Of a DNA stretch of 5,412 bases, positions 1 through 5,178 are shown piece after piece. Under the pieces are notes generated by a model that worked only from the letters and a program-made list of their open reading frames with translations, did no database searches and was not told where the DNA came from. The stretch is from Acetobacter sp. (GTDB taxonomy: Bacteria > Pseudomonadota > Alphaproteobacteria > RF32 > CAG-239): contig JAMPED010000061.1 in NCBI GenBank assembly GCA_023665325.1, positions 1-5,412 of the forward strand. Reading direction: 5' to 3'. Each line of letters starts with the position of its first letter. Positions within the stretch are counted from its first letter, which is position 1. The translations under genes and the position numbers were made by a program.

Positions 1-1
1 A

Positions 2-553
2 GACATTCCGCTTGTTGGAGAAAAGAATATTCAAAATATTTTGGCAGCGGTTGCAGTTGCGTGCAGTTTACGGGTGAAACCAAAGTTTATTCGTGCGGCG
101 GTGGCTGGGTTTGAGCCGCCCAAACATCGACTTCAAATGCTGGGCAAACTTTCTAATGGAGCGGTTGTAATTGATGACAGTAAGGCGACAAATATATCGT
201 CGGTTGAAATGGCACTTGAAAGTTTAGCGGGACAAGAAGTGGTGCTGCTTTTGGGTGGGCTTAATAAAGATTGTGACTTTGCATCATTCTTTAATAAGCA
301 TTTCCCGCTTGCAAGACTGATTTGCTTTGGAAGTGCAGGAGAGAGCCTTGCCTCCCTTGCCCGAGCATATGGCTATCAGCCCGAAGTTTTTGCAACCATG
401 AAAGAGGCTGCCGTGTTTGCGCGGGCAGCAGCACAGGAAGGGCAAATAATTTTGCTGTCGCCGGGCTGTGCAAGCTTTGATGAGTTTTCATCATACGCAG
501 TTCGAGGTGAGATTTTTAAGGAGATAATGTTTGACCAAACTACGCTTGAATAG
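2..553 (+). CDS. murD: UDP-N-acetylmuramoyl-L-alanine--D-glutamate ligase (MurD), 5' truncated
   Basis: This is the C-terminal 183 residues of MurD, the cytosolic ATP-dependent ligase that adds D-glutamate to UDP-MurNAc-L-alanine. The frame is open from the window edge, so the N-terminal UDP-binding and P-loop regions lie outside. Visible family motifs, in order, are GEKNIQNILAA (11-49, the end of the ATPase domain, matching the family's HN-x-N-x-AA pattern), KHR (122-130), DDSKATN (173-193, the family's NDSKATN substrate and metal loop), LLLGGLNKDCDF (like LILGG-DKG-DF) and SPGCASFDEF followed by RGEIFKEI (near 458-523), the typical MurD C-terminal signature. Together these separate it from MurC, MurE and MurF. 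The stop codon TAG at 551-553 lies inside the start of ftsW, so the two are probably translationally coupled. Arginine codons are mostly CGN and 8 of 26 alanines are GCG by hand count, which matters for comparison with the unknown gene at 1715. Confidence 0.96.
   Translation, partial: DIPLVGEKNIQNILAAVAVACSLRVKPKFIRAAVAGFEPPKHRLQMLGKLSNGAVVIDDSKATNISSVEMALESLAGQEVVLLLGGLNKDCDFASFFNKHFPLARLICFGSAGESLASLARAYGYQPEVFATMKEAAVFARAAAQEGQIILLSPGCASFDEFSSYAVRGEIFKEIMFDQTTLE
518..523 (+). promoter_or_regulatory. Ribosome binding site of ftsW (AAGGAG), inside murD
   Basis: AAGGAG lies 7 bases before the TTG at 531 and within the last codons of murD. It decides the ftsW start: the nearby ATG at 527 is in the murD frame, so TTG 531 is the only well-placed initiator in the ftsW frame. 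Confidence 0.85.
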
Positions 554-1628
554 GCGAGCAATACTGCTTGTATGTTTAGTTTTTGCACTGGCAATCTTTG
601 GCTGTATCATGGTTTACAGTGCAAGCTTTTATAGCGCGGAATATCACTATGGCAACAAATATTTTTTTCTCTTTAAGCAGCTTATGGGTGTTGTTATGGG
701 CATATGCGCAATGGTGTTTTTTGCACTATTTGATTATCACCGATTAAAGAAATTACGCTGGTGGATTTATGGATTTACTATGCTGCTTCTTGCCCTCGTG
801 TTTGTTCCGGGAATTGGTATGGAAAGTTATGGCGCAAAGCGCTGGGTGTCAATACTTGGGTTTTCTATTCAGCCATCTGAGGTTGCCAAGTTTGCCCTTG
901 TAATCTTTGCGGCAAGTTATTTATCTGACAATCATGACAAAGTAAAGACTTTAAAAGGGCTGCTGCCTGTGCTTGCTGTGGCGGGCAGTTTGTGTGTTAT
1001 GATTATCTTAGAGCCTAGTATGTCAGTGACTATGTGTCTCGCATTTGTTACGCTGTTTATGCTGATAATCGGTGGGATGAGTAAAAAGCATACGCTGATG
1101 TTCTCAATCCCGGCTGCTGCCGCTGTGCCAGCACTTATTCTTCTGGAGCCCTACCGCTTAAAAAGACTGATGGCATTCCTCGACCCTTGGGCATCACCGC
1201 AAGGCGAGGGCTTCCAGCTTATTCAATCATTATATTCACTCGGGTCAGGAGGATGGTTTGGTGTTGGGCTTTTTAACTCTCGTCAGAAATACCTCTTTCT
1301 GCCCTTTGCCGAGTCAGATTTCATTCTCTCAATTATTGGGGAAGAAGTAGGGTATATTGGAACAATTCTTTTAATGGTGGTCTTTGCAGCATTGGTTATC
1401 TTGCTTATTAAAATTGCTCTTAACGCAAAGGATAGATTTGGAGCACTGCTTGCCAGCGGAATTGCTTTTATTATTGGGGTGCAGACGCTTCTTAATATTG
1501 CGGTTGTAACTGGTTCTATTCCGCCAACAGGTTTGCCGCTTCCTTTTATTTCAAGCGGAGGCACAAGTGTTATGGTCTTTATGGCGGGGATTGGCATCGC
1601 TTTAAATGTGCTTAGGCAAAGCAAATAA
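531..1628 (+). CDS. ftsW: SEDS-family septal peptidoglycan glycosyltransferase FtsW (SpoVE-like)
   Basis: The gene encodes a 365-residue integral membrane protein. By hydrophobicity I see about ten membrane segments (roughly residues 10-29, 47-67, 76-94, 114-131, 143-160, 163-181, 188-205, 268-295, 303-327 and 337-360), with one large external loop between the seventh and eighth, the standard SEDS layout. Family motifs are MVYSAS (27-32), GAKRW (101-105), QPSE-x2-K (114-120), LEPSMS (160-165), AFLDPW (215-220), GEGFQ-x2-QSL (225-234), SDFI (262-265) followed by GEE (270-272), and PLPFISSGGTS (336-346). Asp263 aligns with the Asp required in RodA and FtsW (E. coli FtsW D297), and Trp105 with the conserved external Trp. 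SEDS proteins polymerise lipid II together with a class B PBP. The motif set and the murD-murA-ftsQ setting favour FtsW over RodA. SpoVE, a sporulation paralogue in this same locus in some Firmicutes, cannot be excluded. The start is TTG. Confidence 0.93.
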   Translation: MTKLRLNRRAILLVCLVFALAIFGCIMVYSASFYSAEYHYGNKYFFLFKQLMGVVMGICAMVFFALFDYHRLKKLRWWIYGFTMLLLALVFVPGIGMESYGAKRWVSILGFSIQPSEVAKFALVIFAASYLSDNHDKVKTLKGLLPVLAVAGSLCVMIILEPSMSVTMCLAFVTLFMLIIGGMSKKHTLMFSIPAAAAVPALILLEPYRLKRLMAFLDPWASPQGEGFQLIQSLYSLGSGGWFGVGLFNSRQKYLFLPFAESDFILSIIGEEVGYIGTILLMVVFAALVILLIKIALNAKDRFGALLASGIAFIIGVQTLLNIAVVTGSIPPTGLPLPFISSGGTSVMVFMAGIGIALNVLRQSK

Positions 1629-1662
1629 CAGTCAATTATATTAAAAATATTCTAAATCCCCC

Positions 1663-1691
1663 TTGACATCTTCCCTATTATATGGTACAAT
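1663..1691 (+). promoter_or_regulatory. Strong sigma-A type promoter of the unknown gene
   Basis: The -35 box TTGACA (1663-1668) matches the consensus in full. It is followed by a 17-base spacer and a -10 box TACAAT (1686-1691, 5 of 6). The region just upstream (about 1633-1657) is very A/T-rich and could act as an UP element. Transcription would begin near 1697-1699 and give a leader of only about 17 bases. It lies in the 86-base gap after ftsW, where I see no convincing ftsW terminator, so read-through from the upstream operon may add to expression. It is the best promoter in the window. Confidence 0.88.
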
Positions 1692-1700
1692 TACCATGTA
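1679..1700. promoter_or_regulatory. Inverted repeat centred on the -10 box, candidate operator
   Basis: TATATGGTA (1679-1687), four bases CAAT, then TACCATGTA (1692-1700) form a dyad with 8 of 9 arm positions matching, including a perfect 6-bp core ATGGTA/TACCAT. It covers the -10 box and the expected transcription start, where a bound repressor would block initiation. Because the start is expected near 1698, most of it would not be in this promoter's own RNA, so a DNA site is likelier than an RNA hairpin. A regulator is inferred, not seen, and AT-rich dyads can arise by chance. Confidence 0.5.
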
Positions 1701-1702
1701 CT

Positions 1703-1708
1703 AGGAGG
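1703..1708 (+). promoter_or_regulatory. Ribosome binding site (AGGAGG) that fixes the start of the unknown gene
   Basis: AGGAGG is followed by two more G and lies 6 bases before the ATG at 1715, an ideal position. A longer reading from ATG 1682 is possible in frame, but that codon sits inside the promoter, upstream of the -10 box, so it would not be in the transcript. ATG 1715 is therefore preferred. Confidence 0.9.
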
Positions 1709-1714
1709 GGAATT

Positions 1715-2938
1715 ATGAGTACAGAAGTTTTAGATAGAAAGAAGATTATTAGGGATTATTTACTTGCAATCTCAGGTGCAGCAAAATTAATAGATGAAAA
1801 GAATAAAAGCTGCAGTGAAGAGCAAAAGGCTCTCATTAACGAATTTCTTGATGCTGTTGCAGAGGCAGCCGTAAAGAAGTTTGAAGATGTTGGAGATGAG
1901 AAATTCAAAAAGATAAGTGACTCTGCAGTGGTTGGCGTAGGTGTTGCTGACAAGAATTGGGCGACTCCTATCAGTGAGGCTATTGATGAGGTTGCAGCCA
2001 CTGGTGAGAAAGTTATAGAAATGCCAGCATGGGCAGGCGAAGGACTTATTAGACTTACAAAGGGAAGTGCTAGCGTTGTTATTCTTAATGACCATAAGGA
2101 TTCAAAGAAACATGAACTTCATATCAGTACTGATGAAGAACAACTTGCATTGGGTGACGATTATATCTTGTCTACCACTCATGATGAGGAGGGAAACATT
2201 AAGTCAGGTTCAGCTCTTTATCATGCAAACACCACACACTTTGCTGCAGACATCAAGGCAAGAACTGTCACTATGATGGGAACAAAATACACAATCTACT
2301 GCATTAAGAAAGCTGCATCAGATAACTATGATGTATATATCGTGGACGACAATGGCAAGGCAGTTTTAACAAAGGGTGCAGTCGAAAAGAATAAGCCAGC
2401 AAAAGACCTTGCAAACATTGTTGGAAGTGATGAGAAGGCTGCATTATATCTCCTTGATGCTCTAGATAAAAATCAAGAGGGCGGACTTACTATTGAAACT
2501 CTGTTCAAGATGGAAACCCCTCACTTTAAGAGTCAAGCAGTTGTAAAAGCTTGGCAGAAAAAGATTGCTGATAAGGTGGAAAAATATCTTAATGAAGAAA
2601 AAGATGCCGGAAAGCAAAAAGATTATATTGAAAAAGTAATGGGAGACCTAAAAAAGAAAATCAGTGATGAGCAGAAAGAGATAAAGAAACAAGAAGAACT
2701 TGATAGGCAAGAAGCTGAGGCAAATAGAAAGAAAAAAGCGCCAGTCAAGGTTGACGGAAGCGAGCCTCCTAAGAAAAAGGGACTTAAGGCTTGGTGGGCA
2801 GAAAGAGCAAACCACAGAAAAGTTAAAAAGCTTACGAAAGTTACTTGGAACTATGTTGAGCCAGAAGAAGAAAAGAAGAAAACACCAGTAGCTCCAGAAA
2901 CTCCTAAGAAAGAGGGAGAGGGCGAAGGCGAGGCTTAA
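1715..2938 (+). CDS. Unknown charged cytosolic protein, 407 residues, in the expected murG slot
   Basis: I do not recognise this protein. It has no signal peptide, lipobox or membrane segment, so a cytosolic place is inferred. Residues 1-70 look helical and charged. Residues about 71-125 hold a small glycine- and valine-rich stretch (VVGVGVADK) and a PAWAGEG segment. Residues about 118-222 alternate in a way that suggests beta strands (for example TVTMMGTKYTIYC and YDVYIVDDNGKAVL). Residues about 225-340 are mainly helical, and 280-340 are rich in Lys, Glu and Gln like a coiled coil. The tail (341-407) is low-complexity, with lysine and proline, an AWWAERANHRK patch and an acidic EGEGEGEA end. 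It sits between ftsW and murA, where many Clostridia carry murG, but it has no glycosyltransferase features. It has its own strong promoter, ribosome binding site and terminator, which suggests high, separate expression. All 8 arginines use AGA or AGG, and only 2 of 44 alanines use GCG, unlike murD and ftsW. That could mean strong expression or transfer. No function is proposed. Confidence 0.9.
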   Translation: MSTEVLDRKKIIRDYLLAISGAAKLIDEKNKSCSEEQKALINEFLDAVAEAAVKKFEDVGDEKFKKISDSAVVGVGVADKNWATPISEAIDEVAATGEKVIEMPAWAGEGLIRLTKGSASVVILNDHKDSKKHELHISTDEEQLALGDDYILSTTHDEEGNIKSGSALYHANTTHFAADIKARTVTMMGTKYTIYCIKKAASDNYDVYIVDDNGKAVLTKGAVEKNKPAKDLANIVGSDEKAALYLLDALDKNQEGGLTIETLFKMETPHFKSQAVVKAWQKKIADKVEKYLNEEKDAGKQKDYIEKVMGDLKKKISDEQKEIKKQEELDRQEAEANRKKKAPVKVDGSEPPKKKGLKAWWAERANHRKVKKLTKVTWNYVEPEEEKKKTPVAPETPKKEGEGEGEA

Positions 2939-2957
2939 TTTTAGAACTTGATATAAC

Positions 2958-2986
2958 AAAAACGATGACCGAGGTCATCGTTTTTT
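2958..2986 (+). terminator. Intrinsic terminator after the unknown gene
   Basis: AAAAACGATGAC (2958-2969) pairs fully with GTCATCGTTTTT (2974-2985) around a CGAG tetraloop, giving a 12-bp perfect stem that merges into a six-T run (2981-2986). This is a classical rho-independent terminator starting 19 bases after the stop codon. The A run on the left arm means it could also act on the opposite strand, though no minus-strand gene is visible. It cuts murA off from upstream transcription unless read-through occurs. Confidence 0.93.
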
Positions 2987-2988
2987 CA

Positions 2989-3024
2989 TACCATATATTA
3001 TGGAAAGGTTTTATATATATGGTG
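2989..3024 (+). promoter_or_regulatory. Predicted RNA hairpin holding the murA start codon in its loop
   Basis: UACCAUAUAU (2989-2998) can pair with AUAUAUGGUG (3015-3024): nine Watson-Crick pairs plus one outer G-U pair. This leaves a 16-base loop (2999-3014) that contains the AUG at 3000 and a GGAAAGG run. No ribosome binding site is visible upstream of this AUG. The structure could modulate or present the start codon. It is AT-rich and could be fortuitous; part of its right arm encodes the normal N-terminal strand of MurA. Confidence 0.4.
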
Positions 3025-4256
3025 GACGGCAGCTTTATGGAGAGATTAGGGTGGAGAGCGCAAAGAATGTACTGCTCCCAATAATCGCAGCAAGTGTTAT
3101 GGTGGACGGGGTGACTGTCCTTAAAAATGTGCCTGCATACACCGACATATGTGCAATGAATGAAATTCTTGAAGATTTAGGGGCGGGAGTCAATTTTGAT
3201 AACGAGACCCTTGAGATTGATACTCATGTTCTACAGAGACATGATTTTACGGTGGAGCAGGCGGCAAAGATGCGCTCCTCTATATTTTTATTAGGACCTC
3301 TTCTTGCGAGGTGCAAGGTTGCCAAGGTTGCCTATCCTGGCGGTTGCAATATAGGCTTGAGACCTATTGACATCCATATTGCAGGGTTAAGGCAGATGGG
3401 GGCAAAGATTGTTGAGAAGAATGGTTACATATACGCTGACGGGTCAAAGATGAGGGGCTGTGATATAATTTTAGATTTCCCAAGTGTTGGGGCTACGGAA
3501 AACCTAATGATGGCGGCAGTATTGACTAAGGGGCGTACTCGGATATTCAATCCGGCGAAAGAGCCTGAGGTGGTCGACCTGCAAGACTTTTTGAATAAGT
3601 GTGGGGCGAAGATTGTTGGTGCCGGATGCAACATGATTGAAATTGAGGGGGTTAAGCGGCTTAAAGGCGTAAAATATCAAGCTATTCCTGACCGAATAAT
3701 CACAGGGACTCACCTTATTGCTGCTGCCATGTGTGGCGGTGATGTTACCTTAAAGAATGTTATTCCACAGCATAATCAAGCAATAATTTCAAAATTAGCC
3801 AAAACTGCTTGCCAGATTGAGTGTAAAAATGATAAAATTAGGATAAAGTCAAGGGGTAGGCTTAAAACTTTTGGTGAAGTTGAAACCGCGGTCTATCCGG
3901 GACTCCCTACCGACTTGCAACCACAGGTCATGGCACTTCAAACGATAAGCGATGGAACTTGCATAGTGGTTGAAAATCTCTTTGAGGCGCGTTTCAAGCA
4001 TGTGGCAGAACTTATACGGCTGGGCGCGGACATCAAATTCAAAGGTTCGGTCTGTGTGGTCAATGGCAAGGAAAAACTCTATGGTGCTGACCTATTTGCG
4101 TGCGATCTTCGCGGTGGAGCGGGATTAGTGCTTGCGGGGCTGGTTGCTGATGGTTACACGAGGGTGCATGGTGTGGAGTTTATCGACCGAGGCTATTACA
4201 AGCTGGAGGAGACCTTAACTGGGCTGGGCGCAGATATTGTGAGGGAAGAATATTGA
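3000..4256 (+). CDS. murA: UDP-N-acetylglucosamine 1-carboxyvinyltransferase (MurA)
   Basis: MurA catalyses the first committed step of peptidoglycan synthesis in the cytosol, moving enolpyruvate from PEP to UDP-GlcNAc. The 418 residues match the usual family length. Active-site landmarks are all present: Lys22-Asn23 in ESAKN, Cys116 in PGGCNIGLRPIDIH (the PEP-binding cysteine, Cys115 in E. coli and the fosfomycin target), Arg121, Asp305 in YPGLPTDLQPQ (general base), Arg371 in DLRGGAGL and Arg397 in EFIDRGYYKLEE. The cysteine predicts fosfomycin sensitivity at the enzyme level, unlike Asp-type MurA. The motif before Lys22 reads ES rather than the common SG. Many Firmicutes have two paralogues (murA and murZ); the dcw position favours the primary one. 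ATG 3000 gives the normal N-terminus, and the next in-frame ATG (residue 34) would lose Lys22. It starts 13 bases after a terminator and lacks a ribosome binding site, which is odd for an essential gene. The stop overlaps the ftsQ start. Confidence 0.97.
   Translation: MERFYIYGGRQLYGEIRVESAKNVLLPIIAASVMVDGVTVLKNVPAYTDICAMNEILEDLGAGVNFDNETLEIDTHVLQRHDFTVEQAAKMRSSIFLLGPLLARCKVAKVAYPGGCNIGLRPIDIHIAGLRQMGAKIVEKNGYIYADGSKMRGCDIILDFPSVGATENLMMAAVLTKGRTRIFNPAKEPEVVDLQDFLNKCGAKIVGAGCNMIEIEGVKRLKGVKYQAIPDRIITGTHLIAAAMCGGDVTLKNVIPQHNQAIISKLAKTACQIECKNDKIRIKSRGRLKTFGEVETAVYPGLPTDLQPQVMALQTISDGTCIVVENLFEARFKHVAELIRLGADIKFKGSVCVVNGKEKLYGADLFACDLRGGAGLVLAGLVADGYTRVHGVEFIDRGYYKLEETLTGLGADIVREEY
4241..4245 (+). 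promoter_or_regulatory. Ribosome binding site of ftsQ (GAGGG), inside murA
   Basis: GAGGG lies 7 bases before TTG 4253, within the last codons of murA. Together with the TTGA stop/start overlap at 4253-4256 it supports translational coupling and the TTG start. Confidence 0.75.
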
Positions 4257-5134
4257 AAAGAAAAGGACTTTGGATAACTTTAGGTGCAGTGGCGGCAGTA
4301 ATAGGAGTGTTTGTTATCCTATGTTTTACCTTATTTGGACTTAAGACAATCAAAGTTGATTTTCGCACTTCAACTTTAAACCTCACAGGGCAGGAAGAGC
4401 AGATTGTTGAAAGTGGCAAATTTGTACGCGGTGGTAGTGTACTTTTTATGGGGAAGAAGAGCGCAATAGAGAAAATTGAAAAAGCACATCCATACATTAA
4501 GGTTGTAAATATTGAAACAGTGTTTCCGTCAACCTATGTTATTCACGCGGCAGAGCGTTTAGAAGTTTATGCCATCCCAGTTGAGGGGGGAACATTGATT
4601 GTTGATGATGAGTTTAAAGTGCTGCGTCATGAAGAGGGAGAATATCAAAGCGGTGCGGACAAGCCTATCCTTTATAACGGTCTAACTATTGCAAATCCAG
4701 AAGCAGAGCCAGGGCAGTTTTTGAAGGTTGAAAACAATATTGATATTTACTCAGCTTTTCTTGAGAGCAACAGACTTTTAAATGCTCAGAAATCACTTAT
4801 CAAAGCTATGGAAGTTGGAATGCTGCATGATGATAATATAAATGCTGACCAACAGTATATTAAGTTGTCGCTATATGATGGACAAACTTATCTTATCAAA
4901 AATGCGACTTATGGACTAAAATACAAGGTTGCTAAGTTGATAAGTGTATATTCCAACATATTTTCAATCGTTGGACAGCCAATAGATGATACTGACCCAA
5001 GTGCTGGGGTTTGGACGATTGAACTCATCAAAAACAGCACTATTGAAATTAGCAACTACTATAGGTCGGACATATATAGTGAAAATGAGTGCTATTTTGT
5101 GGTAAAACCGCCTCAAACTGCGTCAAATGTTTGA
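4253..5134 (+). CDS. ftsQ: Cell division protein FtsQ/DivIB
   Basis: The gene encodes a 293-residue bitopic membrane protein with a very short basic cytosolic end (MKRKG), one membrane helix (about 7-29) and an external remainder. Residues about 31-108 fit a POTRA domain: a first strand (KTIKVDF), a central GGSVLFMGKKSAIEKI like the family's G-x-N-L-F-x-x-D helix, then HPYIKVVNIETVFPSTYVI followed by an AERLEVYAI strand, matching the FtsQ pattern PyI-x-V-x-R-x-x-P-x-T-x-I-x-V-x-E-R-x-P. The beta domain that binds FtsL/DivIC and FtsB follows (about 110-285). FtsQ/DivIB scaffolds the divisome and helps control FtsW-PBP activity. It starts with TTG overlapping the murA stop by four bases, so murA and ftsQ are cotranscribed. 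The POTRA match, membrane topology and position directly before ftsA together identify it; the sequence itself is divergent, as is usual for this family. Confidence 0.9.
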   Translation: MKRKGLWITLGAVAAVIGVFVILCFTLFGLKTIKVDFRTSTLNLTGQEEQIVESGKFVRGGSVLFMGKKSAIEKIEKAHPYIKVVNIETVFPSTYVIHAAERLEVYAIPVEGGTLIVDDEFKVLRHEEGEYQSGADKPILYNGLTIANPEAEPGQFLKVENNIDIYSAFLESNRLLNAQKSLIKAMEVGMLHDDNINADQQYIKLSLYDGQTYLIKNATYGLKYKVAKLISVYSNIFSIVGQPIDDTDPSAGVWTIELIKNSTIEISNYYRSDIYSENECYFVVKPPQTASNV

Positions 5135-5159
5135 CAAACACTAAATTTTTGACTAAACT
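5131..5159 (+). promoter_or_regulatory. Possible promoter for ftsA
   Basis: TTGACA (5131-5136, consensus -35, overlapping the ftsQ stop) is followed by a 17-base spacer and TAAACT (5154-5159, 4 of 6 for -10). The start would fall near 5165-5167, only about 12-14 bases before the ftsA ATG, so the ribosome binding site would sit almost at the RNA end. ftsA(-ftsZ) promoters at this place are common in Gram-positive dcw clusters, but the weak -10 box keeps this tentative. Confidence 0.45.
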
Positions 5160-5167
5160 AATCGTAT

Positions 5168-5172
5168 AGAGG
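5168..5172 (+). promoter_or_regulatory. Ribosome binding site of ftsA (AGAGG)
   Basis: AGAGG lies 6 bases before ATG 5179 and supports that start. Confidence 0.7.
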
Positions 5173-5178
5173 CAGAGT

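Noticed and set aside
1283..1624. Minus-strand open frame of 113 codons inside ftsW
   Set aside because: It lies opposite a clearly real SEDS gene, with no ribosome binding site or recognisable protein; a shadow frame.
1629..1662. Terminator after ftsW
   Set aside because: Only short A/T self-complementary stretches are present, with no GC stem and T-run; it is better read as an AT-rich upstream promoter element.
1682..1714. An upstream in-frame start giving an 11-residue longer form of the unknown protein
   Set aside because: It overlaps the promoter -10 box and lies before the expected transcription start; the strong ribosome binding site points to ATG 1715.
2465..2500. EF-hand-like stretch DKNQEGGLTIET (residues 251-262) in the unknown protein
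   Set aside because: Positions 1, 3, 6 and 8 fit a calcium loop, but position 12 is Thr instead of Glu or Asp, and no second EF-hand is seen; too degenerate to call.
2648..2959. Minus-strand open frame of 103 codons, rich in Leu and Phe, opposite the unknown gene
   Set aside because: Its hydrophobic look is the mirror of Lys/Glu codons (AAG, GAA) on the plus strand; an artefact, not a membrane protein.
2948..2976. TTGATA at 2948-2953 as the -35 box of a murA promoter
   Set aside because: At 17 bases spacing the -10 position reads GAGGTC, which does not resemble TATAAT.
4180..4497. Minus-strand open frame of 105 codons across the murA-ftsQ junction
   Set aside because: It overlaps two well-identified genes and has no family features.
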